From: G965215145 sp965215145
GTDB lineage: Bacteria; Bacteroidota; Rhodothermia; Rhodothermales; JANQRZ01
DNA length: 64,000 bases
NCBI GenBank assembly: GCA_965215145.1
Contig: OZ244038.1
Location: 2,294,001-2,358,000 of the forward strand
Reading direction: 5' to 3'
This document shows positions 31,770 through 39,635 of the stretch, piece by piece. Each line of letters begins with the position of its first letter. The stretch's first letter is position 1. Below the pieces are notes generated by a model. That model made no database searches. It was given only the letters and a program-made list of their open reading frames with translations, and was not told the origin of the DNA. A program made the position numbers and the translations under genes.

Positions 31770-33608
31770 TCAGCGCTCGAAGGTGCCGACGAGCGTGCCG
31801 CTCGCCAGGACGTGCCCGCGGAGGGCGTCGAGGAGCTCGGCGCGGCTCGCCCCGAACGGGAGGTCGAGCGCGGTGTCGAGCGCGAAGACTTGGACGTGGT
31901 AGCGGTGCGGTGGGTCGCTCTTCGGCGGGCGCGGCCCGAAGTAGCCGAGCGATCCGTAGTCGTTACGCCCCTGCCGCGCGCCCTCTGGAACGGCGAGCGC
32001 CGGGGCACCAGGCACGGCCTCGCCGAGCCGGGTCACGTCAGCCGGGATGTCGTAGAGCGTCCAGTGGACGAACGGCTTCAGTTTGGCCGGCACGTCCGGG
32101 TCCTCCATCATCACGACGTAGCTCTGCGTGCCGGCCGGGCCGGGGGTCCAGCGCAGCGCCGGGGAGATGTTCTGCCCCTCGGCCCCGAACAAATCGGGGA
32201 TCGGCTGCCCGTCGGCGAAGGCCGGCGACGTGACGCTGAGCGTCGCCGGGGCCTCGACGACCTCGGCGGCCAGCCCCTCCGGCGTCGGCGCGGGCGGCTG
32301 CGGGACGGGTGCGTTCGTCATTCGGACGTCCGCGCCCGCCTCGTTCGTCGGCATCATCGGCGCTTCGTGGGCCGTTTGCCCTCCGGTGTAGGCGACCCGG
32401 TAGATCACCCCGTTCGTATCGTCGGAGAGCAGGAGCGACCCGTCGACGGCCTGAGCCAGCCCGCACAGCCGCCCGAGGTGTCCCCACCCGTCGCCCTCGG
32501 CGTCGCCGTCCTTGACGAGGAACCCCTGCACGAACGGCTCGAAACCGACGGGCCGCCCGTCCTCGAACCGGATGCGGACGACCTCGTAGCCGGAGGGCGG
32601 CCTCCGATTCCACGAGCCGCGCATCGCAATGAAGGCGTCGCCCCGGTACTCCGCCGGAAACGCGTCGCCGGTGTAGAAGGCGAGCTGCATCGGGGCCGCG
32701 TGCGGGGTGTAGAGCCCGAGCGGCTCGGCGCTCCGGGCCGCCCACGTCTCCATCGTGATCCCGCCCGGTGGGTGGTCCTGCGGGTTGAACTGCCCGTCGG
32801 CGTAGACGTAGGGCCAGCCGTAGGCGGTGCCCTCCACGATCTGGTTGAGCTCCTCGTGCTGCTCGTTGTCGCCGAGCCAGTCGATCCCGTGGTCCATCCC
32901 GTAGATCGCGCCGCTCTCGGGGTGGAACCCGTAGCCGATGGTGTTGCGGAGGCCGGAGGCGAAGATCGTCCGGCTCGACCCGTCAGGCGCGACGCGGAGC
33001 ATCGCCGCGTTCTCGGGGTTGGCCTCGGAGCAGGCGTTGCACGTCGAGCCCTGCGTGGTGTAGAGGTGGCCGTCGGGTCCGACGACGACCATCGGGTTGG
33101 GGTGCTGACCTAGGTCCGGGAGGCCGTCGGCGAAGAGCTCGAGCGGGGCGAAGGTGCCGTCAGGCCGGATCTCCGTCCGGTAGATCTGGTGGATGCGGGC
33201 GAGGTAAGCCGTCCGCCCGTCGAGGGCGATGCCGTGGAGGCCGGGCCGGGCGGCGACCACGACCGGCTCGCCGTCGGCGCGCCCGTCACCGTCGGCGTCG
33301 CGGAGCATGACCACGTCGCCGACCGAGCGGCGAGTGACGTAGACCGTGCCGTCGTCCGAGACGGCGATCATGCGGGGGTTGACGAGGCCCTCGGCGAAGA
33401 CGCTGATCTCGAACCCGGCGGGGAGCCGGAGGCTGCGGAGCCGCTCGGGCGTCGGGTCGAGCTGCCGGGGCTCGACGACGTGGGCGACGACCTCAACATC
33501 GGCGTGCTGGGGATTCTGGAGACGCTCTGAGACGGACTGGCCGAGGGCGGGTCGGGCCGCCAGGGCGAGGCCCACGACCAGGAAGAGTGTGTGCTGTGGT
33601 GCGTTCAT
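31770..33608 (-). CDS. PQQ-type sugar dehydrogenase (sorbosone dehydrogenase-like) fused to a YbhB/YbcL (PEBP) domain
   Basis: The 612-residue secreted protein has a signal peptide (LFLVVGLALAARPALGQ). Residues about 55-455 form a beta-propeller of the sorbosone/glucose dehydrogenase type (LPAGFEISVFAEGLVNPR, GLHGIALDG, HPNPMVVVGPDGHLYTTQGS, GSWNRRPPSGYEV). Residues about 490-612 form a phosphatidylethanolamine-binding-like domain (SPALRWTPGPAGTQSYVVMM, EDPD, FVHWTLYDIP, GPRPPKSDPPHRY). Both domains are complete. The start is ATG 33608; earlier in-frame starts precede no signal. CheB follows with a one-base gap. A TAGCAG palindrome lies 170 bp upstream. Confidence 0.88.
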   Translation of the reverse strand: MNAPQHTLFLVVGLALAARPALGQSVSERLQNPQHADVEVVAHVVEPRQLDPTPERLRSLRLPAGFEISVFAEGLVNPRMIAVSDDGTVYVTRRSVGDVVMLRDADGDGRADGEPVVVAARPGLHGIALDGRTAYLARIHQIYRTEIRPDGTFAPLELFADGLPDLGQHPNPMVVVGPDGHLYTTQGSTCNACSEANPENAAMLRVAPDGSSRTIFASGLRNTIGYGFHPESGAIYGMDHGIDWLGDNEQHEELNQIVEGTAYGWPYVYADGQFNPQDHPPGGITMETWAARSAEPLGLYTPHAAPMQLAFYTGDAFPAEYRGDAFIAMRGSWNRRPPSGYEVVRIRFEDGRPVGFEPFVQGFLVKDGDAEGDGWGHLGRLCGLAQAVDGSLLLSDDTNGVIYRVAYTGGQTAHEAPMMPTNEAGADVRMTNAPVPQPPAPTPEGLAAEVVEAPATLSVTSPAFADGQPIPDLFGAEGQNISPALRWTPGPAGTQSYVVMMEDPDVPAKLKPFVHWTLYDIPADVTRLGEAVPGAPALAVPEGARQGRNDYGSLGYFGPRPPKSDPPHRYHVQVFALDTALDLPFGASRAELLDALRGHVLASGTLVGTFER

Positions 33609-33937
33609 ATTGAGGGGTCGTCTTGTCCGTCGTTCGATCGTTCGTCGGTTTGGTCCGCACACCGGGCCACGGGACGGTGCGGCTTCAGCCATACAGGGTA
33701 CGATGGGGCAACGCGGCGGTAAGGTGGAGCGCTTGGCCTCTATCGAGAACTTCTATGTCGGCGGCATCGCGCGCCTATAGCAGCACTCTGCTAAGCTCCC
33801 CGCTGTGTACTGGCCTGTCCGGTCGGGGGGCATCCTTGGTCGTTTCCGATAAGTGAAAGTCATCGAAAACAGATCGCGCTCCGAGCCCTATCTCGTGGCA
33901 CCCCACTCCGCCTCGACAAGCCGCGTCCCCGACGCCC
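33609..33937. other. Intergenic region upstream of the dehydrogenase fusion and the recombinase patch
   Basis: This 330-bp region has no convincing gene. It holds the operator-like palindrome at 33778-33793 and, to its right, lower-GC sequence (AAGTGAAAGTCATCGAAAAC near 33850) that marks the left side of the recombinase patch. Confidence 0.5.
33778..33793. promoter_or_regulatory. Putative operator TAGCAG-N4-CTGCTA, upstream of the dehydrogenase-PEBP gene
   Basis: TAGCAG-CACT-CTGCTA is a perfect inverted repeat, 170 bp upstream of the start codon at 33608. It is the fifth copy of the motif in this 17-kb block. Confidence 0.6.
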
Positions 33938-34332
33938 ATGCTCGCCCACCTCTTCTTCCTCAAGCCCGGCTCCCACGGGTTCCCGAACCGCCTCGGCGTC
34001 GAGCACGACGAGCCGCTCGCGGACCGCGGAGGCTGGTACGACCACGCGGCCACGCTGGAGGTCGAACCCCACGACGACGTGGCCGACACGCTCCAGGCCG
34101 TCTGAGCGCGGACCCAATACGGACGCGGCGACTGGACTGGGAACGCGGAGGTCCGGTGGGTCTCGGGGCCGGGCCTCCGGTCGTCCCACGTCGGCGACGT
34201 GATCGTGCTGGAGGGCTCGGACGATCGGGCCGCCTTCGAGGTCGCCTTCGCCGGCTTCCGCCGGATCGATGTGCCGCCGGACCAGATCCCCCCGCGCGGA
34301 CGGTCCCGCCGTTGCCCTCGGAGCTCGAATGA
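33938..34332 (+). pseudogene. Small unrecognised gene with in-frame TGA and a C-run frameshift
   Basis: ATG 33938 gives MLAHLFFLKPGSHGFPNRLG and stops at TGA 34103-34105 after 55 codons. The same frame then continues protein-like: GDWTGNAEVRW, SHVGDVIVLEG, FEVAFAGFRRIDVPPDQIPP. At a run of six C near 34290 the sense passes to another frame, ending ARTVPPLPSELE and a TGA at 34330-34332 that overlaps the recombinase ATG as ATGA. One nonsense change and one indel would restore a protein of about 130 residues. No family is named. Confidence 0.5.
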
Positions 34333-35443
34333 GCGCGCTCGTCCCAGCCAAGAGCGCGCGCCAGGTCCCCGCGGCGCTCGCGGCCGACGCCGAGGCCGCG
34401 CGGCGGTTCGCCGAGGCGGCCCGCTCCGACGCTACGCTCCGGGCCTACCGTTCCGACTGGTCCGACTTCGCCGCGTGGTGCGAGGGTCGCGGGCTCACAT
34501 CCATGCCCGTGAGGCCCGAGACCGTGTCCTTATATATAGCGTCATATATAGCGTCGCGCGCCGAGGCTAGACCGGTGAGCGACAACGGCCAGCCGACGGC
34601 ACCGCTCAAGGTGGCTACGCTGGAGCGCCGGCTCGCCGCGATCAGCCAGGCCCACAAGCTCGCCGGCGTCGAGAGCCCGGCGCTGAGGTCGAAGGAGCCG
34701 CTTCACTCGGTCTGGGCGGGCGTCGTGCGCGCTCTCGGGACCGCACGCGAGAAAGTCGCCCCCGCGCTCACGGCCGACGTCGTCCAGATGGCCGAGGGCT
34801 GCGACGAGGTCGTGCGGCTGGCCGAGGCGTTCCCCGAGGAGGCGAGTCCGGGCGCAGCGCTCCGGGGGCAGCGCTCCGGGCGCGGCGCGACAAGGCGCTC
34901 CTCCTCCTTGGCTTCGCCGCGGCCCTCCGGCGGAGCGAGCTGGCAGCGGTCCGCGCAGAGCACCTCTCGTTCGACCCGAAGGGGCTCCGGCTCCTCATCC
35001 CTCGCTCGAAGAGCGACCAGGAGGGCGCGGGCCAGGTCGTCGGCGTGGTCTACGGGGCTCGGCCCTCGACGTGCCCCGTCCGGGCAGCCCGGTCCTATCT
35101 CGCAGCCGCCGGCCGGGCGCTCGCCGACCAGGGCCGACCCTCTCCCCTCTCGGGACCCGTGTTCCGTTCCATCGACCGCTGGGGGCGTTTGGGTCGGAAA
35201 GCTATCACGGGGCGGACCGTAGCCAACGTCGTCAAAGCTCACGTCGAGGCGGCCGGGCTCGATGCCTCGCTCTACGCGGGGCATTCGCTCCGGGCGGGGT
35301 TCGCCACGAGTGCGGCGCGAGCGGGGAAGTCCGACCGAGCCATCAAGAAGCAGACCCGGCACAGGACGGACGCCATGCTCGCCGAGTACGTCCGCGAGGG
35401 ACGGCTCTTCGATGAGAATGCCAGCGAAGACATTGGGCTCTGA
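34329..35443 (+). pseudogene. Tyrosine recombinase/integrase frameshifted by a 14-bp tandem duplication
   Basis: The first frame (from ATG 34329) encodes a SAM-like N-terminal domain (TLRAYRSDWSDFAAWCEGRG, ATLERRLAAISQAHKLAGV). After about 34880 the sense shifts to RDKALLLLGFAAALRRSELA, then HSLRAGFATSAARAG, KQTRHRTDAMLAEYVREG, ending at TGA 35441-35443. The core Arg, HxLR and second-His motifs and the Tyr of LAEYVR are present. A 14-bp unit containing GCAGCGCTCCGGG is repeated at 34854 and 34868; removing one copy restores a single frame. An in-frame 12-bp repeat (TATATAGCGTCA, near 34530-34552) encodes YIASYIAS. The IS at 35444 begins at its stop codon. Confidence 0.75.
34854..34880. repeat. 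14-bp period tandem duplication inside the recombinase
   Basis: GCAGCGCTCCGGG occurs at 34854-34866 and 34868-34880, a period of 14 bp. The frames before and after differ by two, exactly as a 14-bp insertion would produce. Confidence 0.85.
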
Positions 35444-35458
35444 GAGGCTGTATTCAAA

Positions 35459-35866
35459 CTACCCCGGATGCAGCCGCTTCAGCATCAGGTGCGTCATCGC
35501 CCATAGCACCATCGCCCGACTCGACTCCACCGCCCCCTCGTAGTCCTTCGACAACCGGCGGCTCCGGTTCAACCACCCGAACGTCCGCTCCACCACCCAA
35601 CGACCCTTGAGCACCACGAACCCCCTCTGACCACGCGGTCGATGCACGATCTCCACGCGGCAGCCCAGCACGCGCCACGCCCATGACGCCAACGATCCCG
35701 GAGACCCCGCGTCGGCGCGTAGCAGCCCCAGCCGGGGCACTTGGCCGGCCAGCGGAGCCGGCGCCCGGACGGCTCCCCATTCGTCGCGCTCAGAGGCCGC
35801 TGTCACCGCGCAGGCCAGCACCAAGCCCATCGTATCGACGGCGAGGTGACGCTTGCGGCCCTTCAC
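35459..35866 (-). CDS. IS5-family transposase, second frame (DDE catalytic part)
   Basis: The 135-residue frame reads MKGRKRHLAVDTMGLVLACA and then WVVERTFGWLNRSRRLSKDY near its end. It carries the second Asp region (LLRADAGSPG) and the E-x6-R catalytic segment (ERTFGWLNRSRR). The frame is open upstream of its ATG and matches the first frame in -1 register, where the fused protein would read EKGGPRGYDAGKNVKGRKRH. It is probably made by ribosomal frameshifting in the AAAGGGGACCCC stretch near 35895-35910. Confidence 0.85.
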   Translation of the reverse strand: MKGRKRHLAVDTMGLVLACAVTAASERDEWGAVRAPAPLAGQVPRLGLLRADAGSPGSLASWAWRVLGCRVEIVHRPRGQRGFVVLKGRWVVERTFGWLNRSRRLSKDYEGAVESSRAMVLWAMTHLMLKRLHPG

Positions 35867-36246
35867 GTTCTTGCCCGCGTCGTACCCTCGGGGTCCCCTT
35901 TCTCAGTCGTCTTGACCGATTGGCTATCGACGACGGCGATGCTTGGCTCCGGCTCCCGTCCGGCAGCGACGCGGACCTGTCGGCGGAGGGCGGCGTGGAG
36001 CTGGTCGAGCGTGCCGTCGAGCCGCCAGCGGCGGTAGCACGAGTAGATCGAGGCCCAGTTGGGGAAGCCGGCTTCGCCTTGGGGGAGGTAGCGCCACTGG
36101 CAGCCGGTGCGGACGAGGTAGGGGATGGCGTTGACGACCTCGCGGCGGTCGACGGTGGGCGGTCGGCCCATCGTCTTGGAGAGCAGCGGCTCAACGGCCT
36201 GCCACTGCTCGTTGGAGAGGTCGGAGGGGTAGCGTGGGCGATTCAT
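35863..36246 (-). CDS. IS5-family transposase, first frame (DUF4096 part)
   Basis: The 127-residue frame starts MNRPRYPSDLSNEQWQAVEP, contains TVDRREVVNAIPYLVRTGCQ and WRYLP, the DUF4096 signature of IS5 transposases, and carries the first catalytic Asp in AVVDSQSVKTTEKG. It ends in frame 0 at 35863. Its last four bases overlap the start of the second frame, as in IS427-group elements with a -1 frameshift. Confidence 0.85.
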   Translation of the reverse strand: MNRPRYPSDLSNEQWQAVEPLLSKTMGRPPTVDRREVVNAIPYLVRTGCQWRYLPQGEAGFPNWASIYSCYRRWRLDGTLDQLHAALRRQVRVAAGREPEPSIAVVDSQSVKTTEKGDPEGTTRART

Positions 36247-36361
36247 GCCGGAAGCTACGCTCCAGCCCTACTTTGAATACAAGCTCTGACAGTCTCTACA
36301 TCTAGTGACTATCGGGTAGGTCTACGGGGGCGGAGGTCACCGCAAGGTAGAGCCCTGGCCC

Positions 36362-37492
36362 CTAACCTGTCAAGCCGGCGCTAACGGTCTCCAATCCCAG
36401 TTCAATGCAGCGAAGGTGGAGGCGGACGGCGGTGTCGAGGTCGAGGGGGCGGAGGTGGAAAGAGGCGAGCAGGTCCGCCACGTCTTCCCCCTGCCGCAGC
36501 CGAAGCTCGGCCTCGGGCAGCGCCTCCTTCAGCGCGAGGTACGCCGTCGGCACGCCGGGCTCGCCCTCATGCTCCCCCTCCACCACAAACAACGGAAGCT
36601 CGGTGACGAGGCAGAGCGGGTGCCGGTCCTTCGCCGCGTCGTAGCCGGCGAGGTGGGCCTGCTCCATCGAGGACAGGAAGAACTTCCGCGCGGTCGCCTC
36701 GTCGCCGCGGGCGCGGAAGTGGGCCTGCATGGCACGGCCCTCGGGCGTCGTCCAGAAGCCGGGGCCGAGGTAGCGGAAGCCCTTGTCGCCGCCGCGGTCG
36801 TGGTCGTGCACGTCTAGTCCACTTGCAATAACAGCTTTCGCCCAGCCCTCGCGCAGCGCCGCCGTCCGGTCCGGCCCGCCGTGCCCGGCCCAGTGCCTTT
36901 CGACCAGCAGCAGCGCGCCTTCGGCGAAGGCCATCCCGTGCAGGCTCAGGTGCAGCGCGAGCGGGGTGTAGTCGAACAGGAAGCGGCTGGCGGCGCGGTT
37001 CTCCTTCCGCATCACCGGGTACCCGAACTCGATGTCGCGGCCGGGCGGCTCGCGGCGGCGGTGCAGCAGAAATGCCTCCAGAACCTGTCCCGGGCTCGAT
37101 CCGGGATCCTGCCACCGCTCGATCCACGCCTGGTTTTTTGCCTCCCCGTCCGGGTTGACGTGGGGGATGATCCGAAAGGAGAACCGCTCGAACAGCGCCT
37201 CGAACCCGCCGTCCTCGGCGAGCCAGTCGCGGTTCGCCAGCGCCTCCAGGATCAGCGTCCGCAGCGTCTCCGGCCCCACGGGCTCGTCGGCGTGGGCGCC
37301 GGCGACGAGGGTGACCGTCTCCGGCCCGAACCCGAGCGTGACGCCGTAGAGCGGGCGCCCCTCCTCGCAGGTCCCGAGGTCGTGGAACTGCGCGAGGTCG
37401 GGGTTGGCGGCGCAGGCGCGGCGGATCGGCTCGCGCACCTCCTCGGCGGTGCGGAAGCGGAGGCCGTCGAGGGGGAGGTCGGTGAGCCGCAT
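36362..37492 (-). CDS. M14-family zinc carboxypeptidase
   Basis: The 376-residue protein has the M14 zinc motif GAHADEP (His67, Glu70), conserved IIPHVNPDGE, and a third zinc ligand in LALHLSLHG. It resembles peptidase-M14/succinylglutamate-desuccinylase-like proteins. No signal peptide follows the chosen start ATG 37492 (MRLTDLPLDGLRFRTAEE), so it is likely cytosolic. A short GC palindrome (TCCCGG/CCGGGA near 37085-37110) is embedded in the coding sequence as QDPGSSPGQ. The substrate is unknown. It is divergent from the HisA-like gene. Confidence 0.85.
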   Translation of the reverse strand: MRLTDLPLDGLRFRTAEEVREPIRRACAANPDLAQFHDLGTCEEGRPLYGVTLGFGPETVTLVAGAHADEPVGPETLRTLILEALANRDWLAEDGGFEALFERFSFRIIPHVNPDGEAKNQAWIERWQDPGSSPGQVLEAFLLHRRREPPGRDIEFGYPVMRKENRAASRFLFDYTPLALHLSLHGMAFAEGALLLVERHWAGHGGPDRTAALREGWAKAVIASGLDVHDHDRGGDKGFRYLGPGFWTTPEGRAMQAHFRARGDEATARKFFLSSMEQAHLAGYDAAKDRHPLCLVTELPLFVVEGEHEGEPGVPTAYLALKEALPEAELRLRQGEDVADLLASFHLRPLDLDTAVRLHLRCIELGLETVSAGLTG

Positions 37493-37613
37493 GCGGGCGG
37501 GGGGATGGTGAGGCGGGCGCTCGCGCGAATCGGGCGGAACGGGGTAGGTTCCCCAGTCGGACCCACGGCGTGTGTCGCTCGTTCGACCTTGCTGATCCGC
37601 GTCCTTCGTTCCG

Positions 37614-38384
37614 ATGCTGCTCGTCATCCCCGCCATCGACCTCAGCGGCGGCCGGTGCGTCCGGCTCCGGATGGGGCGGTACGCCGACGAGGCCGACTAC
37701 TTCGTGGACCCCGTCCGCATGGCGAAGCTGTGGCGGGTGCAGAACGCGAAGGCCCTCCACCTCGCCAACGTGGACCCCGACGGGACGGGCAACCGCGCTG
37801 TGATCCGCGACATCGCCGCGGCCGTGGACATCCCGCTGCAGGTCGGCGGGGGGATCCGCACGATGGCCGACGTGGACGAGCTGCTGGAGGCGGGCGTCTA
37901 CCGCGTCGTGCTCGGGGGGGCCGCCCTCCGCGAGCCCGACTTCGCCGAGGAGGCGGTGGCGAAGCACACGTGCAGCCGCGTCGTCGTCGGCGTAGCCGGC
38001 CAGGCAGGCGGCGACGGCCTCGACCCCGTGGCGGCGGCGCTGGAGATGGAGCGCCGGGGCGTCCGCCGCATCGTCTACACCGAGCCCGCCGACGCCGACG
38101 GCCCGGACCTGGACGCCTGCCGCGCGCTCGCGGAGCGGCTCTCGACGTGCCGCCTCACGGTCGCGGGCGGCGTGCGCGACTACCGCGACCTCCTCCGACT
38201 CCAGGAGCTTGCCCCGCTCGGGCTCGACTCGGTGATCCTCGGGCGGGCGCTCTACGAGAACCGCTTCGCCTGTCAGGGCCTCTGGTGCTGGCACGACAAG
38301 GAGCACGTGGACCTCGACCGCTTCTCGACGGCCAGGCTCGCCGGCGCCTCCCCCACTCCGCCCGCCTCCGACACCTGCGACTGA
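37614..38384 (+). CDS. HisA-like TIM-barrel protein
   Basis: The 256-residue protein has the HisA-type start LLVIPAIDLSGGRCVRL with the first catalytic Asp (Asp9), LQVGGGIRT and the second phosphate loop VAGGVRDY. At the position of the second catalytic Asp (usually VSIDAR or similar) it has VVVGVAGQAGG, so that acid is missing. It has Cys-rich C-terminal QGLWCWHDKEHVD, unlike HisA. No other his biosynthesis gene is near. It may have a changed activity. It overlaps the next small gene by one base (TGATG). Confidence 0.75.
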   Translation: MLLVIPAIDLSGGRCVRLRMGRYADEADYFVDPVRMAKLWRVQNAKALHLANVDPDGTGNRAVIRDIAAAVDIPLQVGGGIRTMADVDELLEAGVYRVVLGGAALREPDFAEEAVAKHTCSRVVVGVAGQAGGDGLDPVAAALEMERRGVRRIVYTEPADADGPDLDACRALAERLSTCRLTVAGGVRDYRDLLRLQELAPLGLDSVILGRALYENRFACQGLWCWHDKEHVDLDRFSTARLAGASPTPPASDTCD

Positions 38385-38710
38385 TGCCCACCGACCCCGC
38401 CGCGCCCCTCCGGCTGCTCCGCGTCGCCATCGCCCTCGTCGTGGTGGCCGCGCTCGGGCTGACCGCGTGGCTCGTGGACAAGGCCGTGCTGAACCCCGAC
38501 GTGCGGGCGAAGAAACCGGGGTGGTTCGAGGGCGCCTTCGACGTGCCGTTCTGGCTCCCGCTCGTGCTCACCGTCGTCGTCGGCGCCGCGGCCGTCGTGG
38601 CCGTCTACGCGAAGGCGATGCGGCGGCTCAAGGCCGGCGAGGACCTCTACGGCGGGCGCCTCCGCGAGCGCCAGCGCCGCGAGGCCGAGCGGGATCACGC
38701 CGCGCCATAG
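38384..38710 (+). CDS. Small two-helix membrane protein
   Basis: The 108-residue protein has two hydrophobic helices (LLRVAIALVVVAALGLTAWL and VPFWLPLVLTVVVGAAAVVA) with a charged C-terminal tail rich in Arg and Glu. Its ATG shares the A of the HisA-like TGA, so the two genes are translationally coupled. No family was recognised. Confidence 0.7.
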   Translation: MPTDPAAPLRLLRVAIALVVVAALGLTAWLVDKAVLNPDVRAKKPGWFEGAFDVPFWLPLVLTVVVGAAAVVAVYAKAMRRLKAGEDLYGGRLRERQRREAERDHAAP

Positions 38711-38760
38711 CAACCCTGACGGCCCACCTGCATCTCTTGACGACACCCCACTCGTCCCCG

Positions 38761-39561
38761 ATGCGCCACGCCCTCCCCCTCCTGCTCGTCCTGCTCCCCC
38801 TCCCCGCCATCGCGCAGGGGGACCCGGCCCCCGAGGCGTTCCCCGGAATCGAGCAGCCACCCGAACTGATCGGCGGGCTAGAGGCCCTCCAGGGCCACCT
38901 CAGCTACCCCGAGTCGGCGCGGCGGATGGGGGCTGAGGGCACCGTCTTCCTCCAGTTCGTAGTAGACAAGGACGGCAGCGTGAGGGACGTGGACGTCATG
39001 CGCGGGATCCATCCCGCGCTCGACTCCACCGCCGTGGCCGCGCTTCACCGGATCGAGTTCCGGGCGGGGACCATGCAGGGGAAGCCGGCGCCCATGCGCT
39101 ACGCGCTCCCCGTCCGGTTCCGCCTCCCCGACCCGAGGCCGGGGGAGGCCGTGGGGATCCGGCCCGCCATCGGCGCTGGGGTCGAGCCCGTCACCTTCGA
39201 AGCCGCTGAGCAGCCTCCGCCGCCCCCGCCTCCCGAGCTGGCCCCGCCGCCCGACACCACCGAGGTCTACGAGATCGTCGAGGAGCCGCCGGAGCTCATC
39301 GGCGGGCTCGAGGCGCTCATGCAGAACCTCCGCTATCCGAAGCTCGCGCAGGACGCCGGCATCGAGGGGAGGGTCTACGTGCAGTTCGTCGTGGACCAGA
39401 TTGGCGCGGTCCGGGACGCCGAGGTTCGTCGGAGCCCGAGCCCCCTGCTCGATGCCGCCGCGCTGGAGGTCGTCCGCGAGGCGGAGTTCCGGCCGGGCCG
39501 GCACCGGGGGGAGCCGGTCAAGGTCCGCCTCATGCTCCCCGTGCAGTTCAGGCTCCGCTGA
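38761..39561 (+). CDS. Secreted protein with two TonB C-terminal domains
   Basis: The 266-residue protein begins with a signal peptide (LPLLLVLLPLPAIAQG). It contains two TonB_C-like domains: residues about 34-120 (YPESARRMGAEGTVFLQFVV, DKDGSVRDVDVMRG) and about 178-266 (YPKLAQDAGIEGRVYVQFVV). Proline-rich linker PPPPPPPELAPPP separates them. It lacks the N-terminal membrane anchor of energy-transducing TonB. The next gene also has two such domains. It may be a periplasmic or outer-membrane interacting protein; coupling to TonB-dependent receptors is uncertain. Confidence 0.8.
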   Translation: MRHALPLLLVLLPLPAIAQGDPAPEAFPGIEQPPELIGGLEALQGHLSYPESARRMGAEGTVFLQFVVDKDGSVRDVDVMRGIHPALDSTAVAALHRIEFRAGTMQGKPAPMRYALPVRFRLPDPRPGEAVGIRPAIGAGVEPVTFEAAEQPPPPPPPELAPPPDTTEVYEIVEEPPELIGGLEALMQNLRYPKLAQDAGIEGRVYVQFVVDQIGAVRDAEVRRSPSPLLDAAALEVVREAEFRPGRHRGEPVKVRLMLPVQFRLR

Positions 39562-39635
39562 ACCCGACGGAGCAACTCTGCGTCGGCTCACGTGTCTCCA
39601 CCCTGATAGGCCCCCTTCACCTCACCCCGATCGCC

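Larger units (their letters stand above)
35444..36286 (-). mobile_element. IS5-family (IS427-like) insertion sequence, complete-looking
   Basis: The 843-bp element has ends GAGGCTGTATTCAAACTA (left) and, reading inward from the right, GAGCTTGTATTCAAAGTA, matching at 15 of 18. TGA flanks both sides (35441-35443 and 36287-36289), a three-base target duplication of TNA form. The left TGA is the recombinase stop codon. Two overlapping minus-strand frames encode the transposase. Internal frames are intact, so the element may still be active. Confidence 0.85.

Noticed and set aside
34103..34105. Recoded TGA (selenocysteine) in the small gene before the recombinase
   Set aside because: No SECIS-like hairpin was recognised after the TGA, a second lesion follows, and the neighbour is also broken; decay is simpler.
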